A stretch of 64,000 nucleotides of DNA, from NCBI GenBank assembly GCA_964472305.1, contig CAYYJR010000002.1, positions 1 to 64,000 of the forward strand, given 5' to 3'. The notes beneath the pieces are model-generated. The model ran no database searches. It saw nothing but the letters and a program-made list of their open reading frames with translations, and was not told the DNA's origin. Shown here piece by piece: positions 44,770 through 54,156 of the stretch (the first letter of the stretch is position 1; the number at the start of each line of letters is the position of its first letter). The DNA is from CAYYJR01 sp964472305. Its GTDB lineage: Bacteria; Armatimonadota; Hebobacteria; CAIYQO01. The position numbers were made by a program, and so were the translations under genes.

Positions 44770-46407
44770 CTACCGCTCCATCGCCAGTTCCTTCATTACC
44801 TGTTGCGGTTCGTGCACCATGACGGCGGCGCGGATGAATTCGCGGAACAGCGGGTGGGCGCGGTCGGGACGGGATTTGAATTCGGGGTGGAACTGTGAAC
44901 CGATGAAGAACGGGTGGTCCTTCAACTCGGCGATCTCCACCAGGCGGCCATCGGGCGACACGCCGGAGAAGGTCATGCCGGCGGCGGTGATCTGGTCGCG
45001 CAGGGTGTTGTTCACCTCGTAGCGGTGGCGATGGCGTTCGTTGATGAGCGTCTCGCCATAGCAGCGGTGGGCCAGCGTGCCTTCGATCACCCGGCACGGA
45101 TACAGGCCAAGGCGCATGGTGGCGCCTTTGTCGGCAATCATTTTCTGTTCCGGCATCAGGTCGATCACCAGATGCCGGGAATCGGGATTGAATTCCAGGC
45201 TGGAGGCATCGCGCATGCCGGCTACGTTGCGCGCGTATTCGATCACCGCGCACTGCATGCCCAGGCAGAGGCCGAGGAAAGCAATGTGGCGTTCGCGGGC
45301 ATAGCGGATCGCCTCGATTTTCCCCTCGACGCCGCGATCGCCGAAGCCGCCCGGCACCAGGATGCCGTCGGCGCGGTGCAGCAGCGTGTCCGCCCCGCGC
45401 GCCTCGATATCTTCCGCGTCGACCCATTGCAGCGTCACGGTGGCCTGGTTGGCGATGCCGCCGTGGCGCAGTGCCTCGTAAACGCTGATGTAGGCGTCGG
45501 TCAATCCCATGTATTTGCCCACCACCGCGATGACCACGTCATGCTGGGGATTCAGCACGCGCTCCACCATCGCTTCCCACACCCGGTGGTCCGCCGCGCG
45601 CTCGGGCAGGTGCAGCCGTTTGGTGACCAGCGAAGTCAGTCCCTGTTCCTCGAAAATGAGCGGCAACGCATAGACGGTGGGCGTGTCGATGCTCTCGATG
45701 ACCGCGCCGTTCGGCACGTCGCAGAAGAGGGCGATCTTTTCGCGCATATCGACAGAGAGCGGACTGGTACAGCGGCAGACCAGCACATCGGGTTGAATGC
45801 CGATGTTGCGCAGATCGCGCACGCTGTGCTGGGTCGGCTTCGTTTTGCTTTCGCCCGACGGCCCTACCTTGGGTACCAGCGTGACGTGAATATACAGCGT
45901 ATTCTCGTAGCCTTCGTCTTTGCGCATCTGGCGGATGGCTTCCAGGAAGGGGAGGCTTTCGATGTCACCCACGGTGCCGCCGATCTCCACGATCACCACG
46001 TCAGCGCTGTCGCGCGCGGCGACCAGCCGGATGCGGTCCTTGATCTCGTTGGTGATATGCGGGATCACCTGCACCGTCTGTCCCAGGTAATCGCCGCGTC
46101 GCTCCTTGCGAATCACGGCGTCGTAGACTTTGCCGGTGGTGATGCTGGAGTTGGCACTGAGGTTGATATCGACGAAGCGCTCGTAGTGGCCCAGGTCCAG
46201 GTCGGTCTCCGCGCCGTCATCAGTGACGAATACCTCGCCGTGCTGGTGCGGGTTCATGGTGCCAGCATCTACGTTCAGATAGGGATCGATTTTAATGATG
46301 GAGACGCTGAAATTCCGGTCGCGCAACAGCCGCCCCAGACAGGCGGTGACCAACCCTTTGCCCAATGATGAAACCACGCCGCCCGTTACGAAAATAAACC
46401 TGGACAT
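44770..46407 (-). CDS. pyrG: CTP synthase
   Basis: 545 residues, converts UTP to CTP with glutamine as ammonia donor. The synthetase half begins FVTGGVVSSLGKGLVTACLG and has KIDPYLNVDAGTMNPHQHGE and VEIGGTVGDIESLPFLEAIR. The glutaminase half has VPGGFGDRGVEGKIEAIRYA, LGLCLGMQCAVIEYARN (catalytic Cys) and GSQFHPEFKSRPDRAHPLF (catalytic His/Glu). GAGGAGTGATT precedes the ATG at 46407; an upstream GTG is less likely. Convergent with UroD-like gene 4. Confidence 0.97.
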   Translation of the reverse strand: MSRFIFVTGGVVSSLGKGLVTACLGRLLRDRNFSVSIIKIDPYLNVDAGTMNPHQHGEVFVTDDGAETDLDLGHYERFVDINLSANSSITTGKVYDAVIRKERRGDYLGQTVQVIPHITNEIKDRIRLVAARDSADVVIVEIGGTVGDIESLPFLEAIRQMRKDEGYENTLYIHVTLVPKVGPSGESKTKPTQHSVRDLRNIGIQPDVLVCRCTSPLSVDMREKIALFCDVPNGAVIESIDTPTVYALPLIFEEQGLTSLVTKRLHLPERAADHRVWEAMVERVLNPQHDVVIAVVGKYMGLTDAYISVYEALRHGGIANQATVTLQWVDAEDIEARGADTLLHRADGILVPGGFGDRGVEGKIEAIRYARERHIAFLGLCLGMQCAVIEYARNVAGMRDASSLEFNPDSRHLVIDLMPEQKMIADKGATMRLGLYPCRVIEGTLAHRCYGETLINERHRHRYEVNNTLRDQITAAGMTFSGVSPDGRLVEIAELKDHPFFIGSQFHPEFKSRPDRAHPLFREFIRAAVMVHEPQQVMKELAMER

Positions 46408-46638
46408 AATCACTCCTCGCTCTTGCCCGCATGAAGACTACAATAAACGCCTACGGGGATGTCATCCGTGTATTGGAGGCCGCAGGCCGGGGAGTCCGAC
46501 AGTCGTACACCGGATTGCCTGGGATTATAACTTTCGGCATCCGCTCGCTTACCTCCTGCCGGTTCGAAAAAAAGTTACCCACAGGCAGCGGTGGAAAACA
46601 CGGGATGCCCTCCACCCGCCTTGGCAACCGGCTCGTTC

Positions 46639-47217
46639 TCACCCAGTCTCGCCGGTCACATCCAGCAACAGTTCCAGCATGCTCGGTGCTTCCGTCTGAT
46701 CGCCGGCCGGCAGGTGGTCGCGCATCCACGCGCGCAGGCGCTCACGCGCCGCCGCCGCTTCCGCCGGCGCGATAATCACTTCGCACTCCAGGAAGTAGCG
46801 CGTTTCGCCGCGCAGCTCGAGCGCGTCGAGCGAGATGGTCGCCGCGTGCCGGTCGATGCACCCGCGATAATCCCACCGATGTTTGCGCAACAGCAGCGCC
46901 CCCGGCGCCGCTGCCAGCAACCGCTTCGCCTCCGCCGCCGACACCGCGTGCTCCTCTTCCAGGCGCACCGGATGTCCCTGCGCGTCGGTGGTCCACTGCT
47001 TGCGCGTGAGCAGAAAGGTGCCGCCGCGCGCGCGCAGGCGGGTGAAGTCATACCCGCCCCGCGCCCCGCGTGCGTAATGCAGGTAGTAATCGGTGAGCGC
47101 CGATTCCGCGCTGAAGCTGAACGCCAGCGCCGGCAGCACTGCCGGCATCCGCGCGAACTCCTCCGCGCTCAATCGTATTTTAATCTCCACCTCGGCTAGC
47201 GGCATCTGCTCGGACAT
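46639..47217 (-). CDS. CYTH-domain protein (triphosphate tunnel enzyme family)
   Basis: 192 residues starting at ATG 47217 with GGGAG upstream. The CYTH start motif ExExK appears as AEVEIKIRLSAEEF, and alternating charged strands follow (DYYLHYARGARGGYDFTRLR, FLLTRKQWTTDAQGHPVRLE, ISLDALELRGETRYFLECEV). Family members are adenylate cyclases, thiamine triphosphatases or inorganic triphosphatases. Which one cannot be decided. Neighbours are pyrG and an SGNH hydrolase on the same strand. Confidence 0.8.
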   Translation of the reverse strand: MSEQMPLAEVEIKIRLSAEEFARMPAVLPALAFSFSAESALTDYYLHYARGARGGYDFTRLRARGGTFLLTRKQWTTDAQGHPVRLEEEHAVSAAEAKRLLAAAPGALLLRKHRWDYRGCIDRHAATISLDALELRGETRYFLECEVIIAPAEAAAARERLRAWMRDHLPAGDQTEAPSMLELLLDVTGETG

Positions 47218-47279
47218 GGCAATTCTCCCGGAACCGGAACTGCAAGGATGGCGACTCGCGACATCGGCTTGCTCATCGA

Positions 47280-47888
47280 TCAATCGCACGCGCCCAGGCA
47301 CAGCGCGGCGGCAATGGCGGGGATAATGATCTCCTCACAACCGAGTGCGTTGGGGTGGATGCCGTCAGGAATGAAATGGTAGAACGTCGCCGCGTCGCGC
47401 TCGAGCAGCGCCTGCCAGGCAGGCTCGATGTCGATGAGCAGCAGGCCGCGCTCGCGGGCTATGTCGCGATAGAGTTGATAATATGCCGCGTAGTTGGGGC
47501 GTGCTTCCAGGTGCGGCCCGGTGGGCGGATTCATCGTCAACAGGATGATCTCGGCATGCGGATTGACGTGCAGGATGCGGTCGATCATTAGTGCCAGATT
47601 GGCGCGCGCGGTCTCTATCGAGGTGGCGTAGGGTAGATAGGCATCGTTGATGGCAAACTCCAGCGTGACCACGTCGGGGTGGAATGCCAGCACGCGCTCG
47701 GTCAGGTTCTCGGCCCCCCACGTCGACCACATCGCTCCCATGCCGCTATTGGTCACCGTCACCCGGCCGGGAAAACGCGCATCCAGCAGGTCGCGCAATT
47801 GCTCGACCCACGCCCCACCAGCCGTCAGACTGGTGCCATATGTGACGAGATGCTGTTTTCGTCCCGCCATGAGCTGTTCGGTAAACAT
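47280..47888 (-). CDS. SGNH/GDSL hydrolase
   Basis: 202 residues from ATG 47888 with AAGGAG five bases upstream. Conserved blocks of the SGNH esterase fold are VTYGTSLTAGGAW (block I, nucleophile Ser), NSGMGAMWS (block II Gly), FAINDAY (block III Asn) and DGIHPNALGCE (block V Asp-His). No signal peptide, so it acts in the cytoplasm. The start of this gene follows the dehydrogenase stop by ~20 bases on the same strand, suggesting co-transcription. Substrate ester unknown. Confidence 0.85.
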   Translation of the reverse strand: MFTEQLMAGRKQHLVTYGTSLTAGGAWVEQLRDLLDARFPGRVTVTNSGMGAMWSTWGAENLTERVLAFHPDVVTLEFAINDAYLPYATSIETARANLALMIDRILHVNPHAEIILLTMNPPTGPHLEARPNYAAYYQLYRDIARERGLLLIDIEPAWQALLERDAATFYHFIPDGIHPNALGCEEIIIPAIAAALCLGACD

Positions 47889-47908
47889 GCGCGCTCCTTC
47901 ATCGTGAA

Positions 47909-48931
47909 TCAAGGCTCGATAACGATTTTGATATTATCACGCCCTTCAGTCACCATGCGCAAGGCTTCGCCCCAACCGTCCAGCGGAAAAGTATGGGTGA
48001 CCATTTCGTTGACAGTAATGACGCCCGCATTGATTAAGCGGACGGCGCGGTCGAAGGTGTGCGCCTGTGAGAAGGAGCCCAGCAGCGTCAGCTCGCGCCG
48101 GAATATCTCGTAGGGGCTGATCGAGATGCGCTCTTCCTCGCGCGCGACGCCGTAAAACACCACCTTGCCGCCGTGGCGGGCATATTGCGGCAGCGCCTCC
48201 ATCACCTGACTCACCCCGGTGGCATCGATGACAATATCGAAGCCGCACGGACAGCGGTCGCGGATCGCCTGCGCATGCGCCTCCGGGTTGTCGCGCTGCA
48301 CCAGCACCGTCTCAGCGCCGGCATCGCGCGCCGCCAGCGCCAGCTTGGCCGGCGACAAGTCGGCCAGCACCAGCGTGCCCGCGCCGTTGCGGCGCAGCAG
48401 TTGCGCCAGGATCAATCCCGTCGGCCCAGCGCCGAATTGCAGCACCTCATCACCCGCGCGCGGGGCAATGACGTCGATGCCATGCACCGCGCACGCTGTC
48501 GGCTCCACCAGTGCGCCTTCGCGGAAACTGACGGTGTCGGCCAGCGGATACACCTGCCGCTCGTCCACCAGCACGTATTCCGCGAAGCCGCCCGGCGCGT
48601 TTACGCCTTGCGCGTAGAGCCGCTCGCAAAACAACGGCTGGCCGCGCCGGCACGCGTTGCATGCCCCGCACTGGCGCTCGTTGTCCGCCGTCACGCGGTC
48701 ACCCGCCGCTACCCGCGTCACCGCCCCGCCCACCGCCGCCACTTCACCGGCGAACTCATGGCCGGGAATGAGCGGGAAGGTGGAGATGAAGCGGCCATGG
48801 TGAATATGCACGTCCGTCTTGCATACCCCGCAGGCGCGCACGCGGATCAACACTTCCGTACCGCATGGCCGCGGCGTGGGGACGTCGGTGATGGCGAAGA
48901 CGCCGGGCGCGGAATAGAGCAGTGCTTTCAT
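47909..48931 (-). CDS. Zinc-dependent alcohol/polyol dehydrogenase
   Basis: 340-residue medium-chain dehydrogenase. The catalytic-zinc ligands appear in RVRACGVCKTDVHIHHGRF and PGHEFAGEVAAVG, and the structural zinc site in ERQCGACNACRRGQPLFCER (four Cys). The Rossmann loop is VLQFGAGPTGLILAQLL, with VLADLSPAKLALAARDAGAE after it, suggesting NAD use. Similar to sorbitol/threonine dehydrogenase-like enzymes; the substrate is not evident. Co-directional with the SGNH hydrolase downstream. GAGGTAAG lies before the ATG. Confidence 0.88.
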   Translation of the reverse strand: MKALLYSAPGVFAITDVPTPRPCGTEVLIRVRACGVCKTDVHIHHGRFISTFPLIPGHEFAGEVAAVGGAVTRVAAGDRVTADNERQCGACNACRRGQPLFCERLYAQGVNAPGGFAEYVLVDERQVYPLADTVSFREGALVEPTACAVHGIDVIAPRAGDEVLQFGAGPTGLILAQLLRRNGAGTLVLADLSPAKLALAARDAGAETVLVQRDNPEAHAQAIRDRCPCGFDIVIDATGVSQVMEALPQYARHGGKVVFYGVAREEERISISPYEIFRRELTLLGSFSQAHTFDRAVRLINAGVITVNEMVTHTFPLDGWGEALRMVTEGRDNIKIVIEP

Positions 48932-49143
48932 AGTGACTTACCTCGATGCGTGGGAATGATGCCCATCTTATCGCGTCGCGTCACGCCGCGCAAGGACGAA
49001 GGCCCGCCCGCTGGGCGAGTGATCTCCAACATCGGCGGACAGGTCGTGTTTTCACCGTGGCACGGTGGGCACACTGCTACTGGCGGCAGCATCCGCGGCT
49101 TGCCGCGCACACATACCATGGAAAGTGAGCACAGGTACGCACA

Positions 49144-49602
49144 ATGGCACAGGCAACATTTGGCGCTGGATGTTTCTGGGGGGTGGAGGCGGCATTTCGC
49201 ACGGTGCCGGGAGTCATCGCGACCACGGTCGGCTATGCGGGGGGCGACACGCCGGACCCGAGTTACGCGCAGGTCTGTGGAGGAAAGACCGGACATACGG
49301 AAGTGGTGCAGATAGAGTACGATTCCGACCGTGTCAGTTACGCGGAACTGCTCGATCTGTTCTGGCGTATCCATGATCCGACTATGCGGCAGAAGAGGCA
49401 GTATCGGTCCGTCATTTTCTACCACACCCCGGAGCAGCGAACGGAAGCCGAGGTCGCGAAGGAACGCCTGGATCGTTCCGGCGTCGTGCCGCGTCCGATC
49501 CTGACCGAAATTCTCCCCGCTCCCCCCTTCTACCGGGCGGAAGAGTATCACCAGCGGTATTTCGAGAAGCACGGCATCCAGGGGGGTGCGTGCGGGGTGT
49601 GA
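49144..49602 (+). CDS. msrA: Peptide methionine sulfoxide reductase MsrA (shortened loop)
   Basis: 152 residues. ATFGAGCFWGVEAAFRTVPG has the catalytic Cys (residue 10), followed by VGYAGG, GKTGHTEVVQIEYD and LLDLFWRIHDPT. After this, ordinary MsrA reads about ten residues ending Asp-X-Gly-Thr before QYRS; here only MRQKR precedes QYRS, an in-frame loss of ~5 residues including the usual Asp. Surrounding sequence (QYRSVIFY, AEEYHQRYFEKH) is normal. Activity may be changed. Only a weak ribosome-binding site is seen. Reduces S-methionine sulfoxide in known enzymes. Confidence 0.87.
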   Translation: MAQATFGAGCFWGVEAAFRTVPGVIATTVGYAGGDTPDPSYAQVCGGKTGHTEVVQIEYDSDRVSYAELLDLFWRIHDPTMRQKRQYRSVIFYHTPEQRTEAEVAKERLDRSGVVPRPILTEILPAPPFYRAEEYHQRYFEKHGIQGGACGV

Positions 49603-49689
49603 CCCGGCGGGGAAATGTCCCCGACGTTGCGGCCATATCGGTCGGCGGCAGCATCGAGGACCGGTAATGAATCTTTTCAAAACAGTGTC

Positions 49690-50703
49690 TTACACTGTCA
49701 CTTCCGTCAGGCAGTGATCGGCGGCATGCTGGATGGTGAGGGTGACGCGGGTGGCTTCCAGCACGTCGGCGGTGCTCAGTGTGACGCCGGCGGATTCGCC
49801 GCGGATTTGTGCGGTGAAGGAGGTCAGGTAGGCGCCGGAGGATGTCGCCGGCGGCGGCAGGATCTCCGGCGTGTCGGCGCCGTTGCGATACAGCAGCGTC
49901 GGCGTGTTCAGACCGCCTTCCACGACGCCTGCCGTGCCCCAGCAGGTGATGCGCCAGTATTGCGGCAATGTGTAGCCGAAGCTCTCCGGCACCAGGTACG
50001 AGACATCGCCCAGCACGCCGGCGCCGTTGTTCAGCGTCAGCATCATCTGCGCGGCATCCTGGAACTGCGGCGCCTGCGGCAGGCGGGCGTTCCACGCGCG
50101 GGCGGCGTTCACCCGCGCCACGCGCAGGTCGGTCGCCCAGGGGATGAAGTCGATGGCATGGATGGCGATGTCGTTGATGGTGCCGCCGTGCCGGCCCGGC
50201 GTGAAATACCAGTCGGGCCGCGTGCCGTAGTTGAGCGGATGCTGACCGGTAAAGCCGAGGGCGTGCACCTCGCCGATCAGCCCGTCACGCAGCGCATGGC
50301 GCAACCCGAGCAGCGCCGGGAATTCGCGTAGATCCAACTGGCAACCGACCGCCAGCCCATGCTCACGCGAGAGCCGGGCAATCGTTTCATATTCTTCCAG
50401 CGAGGTGCACAGCGGTTTGTCGCTGATGACGTGCTTGCCGCGCCGCAATGCCTCGATGGCGATGGCGCCGCGCTTGCCGTAATAATCGCCGATCGCCACC
50501 GCGTCGCACGGCACCGCATCCAGCATGCGCGCGTAGTCCTCATGCGTGATCGGCACGTTGCCCGTCGCCATCGTTGCGCGGGTTGCCGCGTCTTCCTCGC
50601 ACGCCGCGACGATCGCGATGTCGTCCCGCTCCCTGGCGAGGTGATAGAGGCTGAAGATATGCCCATGTCGAAAGCCCATGAAGGCCAGGCGAATCGGTTG
50701 CAC
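49690..50703 (-). CDS. Gfo/Idh/MocA family oxidoreductase
   Basis: 337 residues beginning at a GTG (50703) seven bases after GGAG. IRLAFMGFRHGHIFSLYHLA is the N-terminal Rossmann fold start. AVAIGDYYGKRGAIAIEALR and GKHVISDKPLCTSLEEYETI give the cofactor region, with DKP in place of the common EKP. YFTPGRHGGTINDIAIHAID holds the active-site His/Asp region. Such enzymes oxidise or epimerise sugars and inositols with NAD(P). Convergent with msrA. Reading further upstream is open but unlike protein. Confidence 0.86.
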   Translation of the reverse strand: MQPIRLAFMGFRHGHIFSLYHLARERDDIAIVAACEEDAATRATMATGNVPITHEDYARMLDAVPCDAVAIGDYYGKRGAIAIEALRRGKHVISDKPLCTSLEEYETIARLSREHGLAVGCQLDLREFPALLGLRHALRDGLIGEVHALGFTGQHPLNYGTRPDWYFTPGRHGGTINDIAIHAIDFIPWATDLRVARVNAARAWNARLPQAPQFQDAAQMMLTLNNGAGVLGDVSYLVPESFGYTLPQYWRITCWGTAGVVEGGLNTPTLLYRNGADTPEILPPPATSSGAYLTSFTAQIRGESAGVTLSTADVLEATRVTLTIQHAADHCLTEVTV

Positions 50704-50873
50704 GGTGATGCTCCTTGTCGTGTGCCATACGAAGAGCGAGGCGCGTCGGGCCTTGCCCTTCCGCTGATTGTACCGGAATGTGGGCGAACCTCCAAGGGAT
50801 ATCGCGCGCCCCTTGCTTCTCGGCGCGCGATACACTACCATATCAGCAGTCTTTCCGCGAGAAGAGGGGTATC

Positions 50874-51065
50874 GTGATTACAGCGTACGTTGATCGCATT
50901 GACGGCGACGCCGCCCGTTTGCTTATCGGCAACGAGTCGGTGGCGATTGCTATTCCGCTGAACCAGTTGCCGCCCGGCACGCGCGAGGGCACGGTATTGC
51001 GCCTCGTATTCAGCATCCACCAGGGGGCGACGAAAGCGAAACAGGCGGCGTATTCGACGGAATAA
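50874..51065 (+). CDS. DUF3006-like small protein
   Basis: 63 residues starting with GTG at 50874, GAGGGG just upstream. The sequence VDRIDGDAARLLIGNESVAI followed by IPLNQLPPGTREGTVLRLVF matches the DUF3006 pattern of a small beta-strand protein (VDRxEGxxAVL, then LPxGxxEGxVL). Function of the family is unknown. It lies alone between the oxidoreductase and the phosphodiester glycosidase. Confidence 0.72.
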   Translation: MITAYVDRIDGDAARLLIGNESVAIAIPLNQLPPGTREGTVLRLVFSIHQGATKAKQAAYSTE

Positions 51066-51250
51066 TGCCTCGCGGATTGACTGATCCCATGACCAGCGTC
51101 GTTATGCGGGAATGGCGCTGCGGCGAGCGATAGAGCGAAATGTGGATTGGGGAATGCCGATTCGCGTAAATTCACAACCGAGATAACGGTCCGGCAGCCA
51201 CGCTGGAATCGATTGCGGTGGATTGATTGGTCGACGGCATACCTGACGGG

Positions 51251-52264
51251 TTACCCGCGCCGCGGTTCCGGCGGGCGGCTGTCGGCGCGCACCCAGTTAT
51301 GGAACCAGTTGACGATGGCGGAGCAGTGCAGGCTGACGTGGTTCCAGGAACGGGCGCAGGCGGTGGTTAATCCGAACCACCCGTTGCCGATGCCGTTCCA
51401 CATCGCGCCGAAGTCGGGGCGCGGCATGCGGATTTCCCACATAGGTCGGTGCTGCTCCTCGACGGCCTGTCGTTGTTGCTCCTCGCGCAGGCGGATGGCT
51501 TCGATGCGCTGCGCGGTCTCTTCCGGCGGGCGGCGCACCACCATCAGCACGTTGGCCAGCTTGCGCTGAGTAGACATGATGGTGGTGCCATCAAAGGCGA
51601 TGCCGACGGAACCGCCGCCGTCCAGCGCCATCGCGTCCACGCACCCCAACTGCAGCATGGCGTCGGCCAATTGCGGCAACAGCAAGTGGCCGGTCTCCGC
51701 CATTATCACCTGCTTATGCGGCAGGATGCCGACGACGATGCGCGCGGTGTTGCGCTGCATATAGCGGTCGTGAAAACCCTGTCCTTCCGGATCCACGGCG
51801 ATCTGCCCGTCACGCACCAGGCGCAATCCGCCTTGCAGCACGCTCTCGAAGCCCCGCCAACCCGTGCCGGGCAAGGTATCCACCATCGCCGGGGTGTTGT
51901 CCGGCGTCACGACCAGCGCGGTGCCGATGCCGCGGGTGAAGCAGACCTGGCTGCCGCGGACGACCACGTCGCCGATCGGTTCGCCGCTTTTCAAGTCGAA
52001 AAAGGTGCCGGTGATCTGCGCCAGCGGAGCAGAGTCTTTGAGGAACTGGGTGAAGGTTTTCCGATTATCCGGTGTGTCGAGTGCCACGCCCGGTGTCAAC
52101 AACAGCGACGGATCGTTCAGATCCACGGTGATGATGTGGGCGGTGACGCCGTTGATCGTGAGCTTGCGATAGCTAAGTCCGTCGGCCTCCGCGTGCAGCG
52201 GCGGCCGGCACAGCACGAGCACGGCAAGCACCGCGCCCGAGATCCAGAAGGTGATGAAACGCAC
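51251..52264 (-). CDS. Phosphodiester glycosidase family (NAGPA-domain) exported protein
   Basis: 337 residues from GTG 52264. An N-terminal signal or anchor (FITFWISGAVLAVLVLC) precedes the NAGPA domain: INGVTAHIITVDLNDPSLLL, ITGTFFDLKSGEPIGDVVVR, RIVVGILPHKQVIMAETGHL and DAMALDGGGSVGIAFDG, the LDGGGS motif being the best-known signature. A charged helix and an Arg/Pro-rich tail follow. The human relative uncovers mannose 6-phosphate; bacterial members are thought to act on wall or exopolysaccharide phosphodiesters. An upstream start at 52315 is possible. A 10-bp inverted repeat lies upstream. Confidence 0.82.
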   Translation of the reverse strand: MRFITFWISGAVLAVLVLCRPPLHAEADGLSYRKLTINGVTAHIITVDLNDPSLLLTPGVALDTPDNRKTFTQFLKDSAPLAQITGTFFDLKSGEPIGDVVVRGSQVCFTRGIGTALVVTPDNTPAMVDTLPGTGWRGFESVLQGGLRLVRDGQIAVDPEGQGFHDRYMQRNTARIVVGILPHKQVIMAETGHLLLPQLADAMLQLGCVDAMALDGGGSVGIAFDGTTIMSTQRKLANVLMVVRRPPEETAQRIEAIRLREEQQRQAVEEQHRPMWEIRMPRPDFGAMWNGIGNGWFGLTTACARSWNHVSLHCSAIVNWFHNWVRADSRPPEPRRG

Positions 52265-52741
52265 GTGCCTTAACCCTATCGATGCCCGACATGAAAAAGG
52301 CCGCTCCGGTGGCATCAACCCGGAGCTACCCGGCGCTATTATACGGAATTCGACGCACAGTGTGCAACCACGGTCGCACACTGTGGTGTTAGACACGGTT
52401 TGGCAATTTCGGTTTTCGGCGGAAAGTCAGTTGCCCCTGACGCTGCCGTACAGTCGAGTCCTGCACTGGACGCGCGCGCCGGAGCATGCTATGGTATCGC
52501 CGAAATCCTGCCGGTAGCTGATGGAGCGCCGATGCTCGCACCCACTGCTGTTACACATCGTTCATGTTACGTGAACTACGCCGAACACCCGCGGAACCAC
52601 TGGTATGTGAACCGGTCCTGCCCCGGTGCGCCGAACCGCAGCCGGTGGCGCCACTGGGCGCGCGTGCCGACGCGGCCGCTAACAGTGCTCACCGATTCTC
52701 GCGTAAGATCCACCGGGCATCAGTAAAGGCATTTTCCGCGC
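52265..52741. other. 477-bp gap upstream of the phosphodiester glycosidase and MFS genes
   Basis: No convincing gene; an open stretch at 52,400-52,726 has no family pattern or ribosome-binding site. It contains the inverted repeat at 52356-52385 between the two divergent genes. Confidence 0.5.
52356..52385. repeat. Perfect 10-bp inverted repeat, operator-like
   Basis: CACAGTGTGC (52356-52365) and GCACACTGTG (52376-52385) are perfect inverted repeats separated by 10 bp, so the centres of the arms are 20 bp (about two helical turns) apart. Confidence 0.45.
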
Positions 52742-53989
52742 ATGACAACTGACACGTCGCTATCCGCTGCTGCGTTGTGGTTGCGCCTGTCGCCGTTCCT
52801 CGGCACGCGGGCGCGGCGGCGCATGGCAGTGCTGGCGGTGACCACATTGCTGTTCAGCCTGTTCTCGGTGGGGTCGGAAGTGATGCTGCCGCTGTGGGTC
52901 ACCAACGATCTGGGGTGGTCGGCAAGTGCATGGGCGCAGTTGCGCTCGCTGCGCTTCTTCGGGGTGGTGGCGGGGGTCATTGTATTGGGCGCACTGTCCG
53001 ACCGCTTTGGCCAGCGCATGTTGGGAGCGCTGTCGATGCTCGGTACCGCGGTCTGCCTGCTGCTGCTCCGCTGGGGCACAGCGAGCAGTCTCTGGGTAAT
53101 CATGCCGATTTTTGGCGCACTGGTCAGCACCGCGTTCGTCAACTTGAACACCCTCACCCAGCAGGTTTCCGCACGTCGTCAGGGGTTGGCCAACGCCATC
53201 TATCGCAGCATCGGCGCGAGCACGGTTATTGTCGCGCCGGTGCTGGTCACCCGGCTGGGCGCGTGGTGGCACGGCTACCCATCGGTCTTTGTCGTCTTTG
53301 CCGCGCTGCTCATCATCGCCGCGCTGGTGCTGTTTGCCTACCCGGGCGAGGAAACGCCGTCCGCGCTGGGCAATCTCACCGACGAAGTGCGGCGACTGTG
53401 GATCGGCTACCGCGCCGCGCTGCGGCGCGCGGAGTTGACGCGCTTTATCCACCTCTCGATGATCTGGGGCAATCTGATCGCCGGAGTGGGTGCGTTTTTC
53501 GCCATTCGCTTCGCACACGAACTGCGGCAAGGGGACCAGGCTTTCGGCGTGTTGAATTCCGTCGCCGGGACGGTCGCGTTCCTTGCCACTCTGGGCGCGG
53601 CCTTTTTCATGGATCGAGTATCATTGCGCAAGCTGCACGGATTGCTCGGTACCGCTACCGGCTTGTGCACCGCGCTGCTTGGCCTCGGTGATTCCCACTT
53701 GCTGGCTATGGTCGGATTCACCGCGTTCATCGCCTTCACCACCATACTGCTCGGTCCCAGCAGCATGTGGGTCAGCCGCACCGCCGGCGCCGGCGGCCAG
53801 GTGGCGGCTTTTTCGGTGCATAAGATTCTGTCGGCGCTCTACATCGCTGTGGCGATGGCGCTGCTCGGTCTGCTGGAACGCTTGATCGGCATTCGTGCCA
53901 TCTTCCTCTACGGCGGCCTGCTCGCTACCCTCGCCGGGTTGGCATTCTTCCTGCTGCCGGAACCGCCGTTGCCGGGGAAGGTGGATTGA
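52742..53989 (+). CDS. Major facilitator superfamily transporter
   Basis: 415 residues with about twelve hydrophobic segments in two halves. The first half has LTTLLFSLFSVGSEVMLPLW-like helices and the loop GALSDRFGQRM (the MFS Gly-X-X-X-Asp-Arg-X-Gly motif between helices 2 and 3). The second half has a weaker counterpart (GAAFFMDRVSLRKLHG). It resembles sugar- or drug-efflux carriers of the SetA type; the substrate is not known. The ATG at 52742 has no strong ribosome-binding site. It is followed at 54157 by a DoxX-type protein. Confidence 0.85.
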   Translation: MTTDTSLSAAALWLRLSPFLGTRARRRMAVLAVTTLLFSLFSVGSEVMLPLWVTNDLGWSASAWAQLRSLRFFGVVAGVIVLGALSDRFGQRMLGALSMLGTAVCLLLLRWGTASSLWVIMPIFGALVSTAFVNLNTLTQQVSARRQGLANAIYRSIGASTVIVAPVLVTRLGAWWHGYPSVFVVFAALLIIAALVLFAYPGEETPSALGNLTDEVRRLWIGYRAALRRAELTRFIHLSMIWGNLIAGVGAFFAIRFAHELRQGDQAFGVLNSVAGTVAFLATLGAAFFMDRVSLRKLHGLLGTATGLCTALLGLGDSHLLAMVGFTAFIAFTTILLGPSSMWVSRTAGAGGQVAAFSVHKILSALYIAVAMALLGLLERLIGIRAIFLYGGLLATLAGLAFFLLPEPPLPGKVD

Positions 53990-54156
53990 CGCGACAGCGC
54001 GCAGAGATCGCATATACAATAGCCTGAAGCGCCGGCGCCTCTCGCCGTCTTACCGCCGATTCCTGTCGCCAAGGGACGACACGGCTCACTTTATACGTGG
54101 AAAAGGTATTCCACGCGTCGGCGGCGAATAGCAATGACATTGCGGAGGTTCATGGC

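Noticed and set aside
44914..46368. Plus-strand open frame of ~480 codons antisense to pyrG
   Set aside because: No family pattern; pyrG on the other strand is certain.
52400..52726. Possible ~108-residue gene in the gap before the MFS gene
   Set aside because: No Shine-Dalgarno, no motif, and codon use unlike neighbours.
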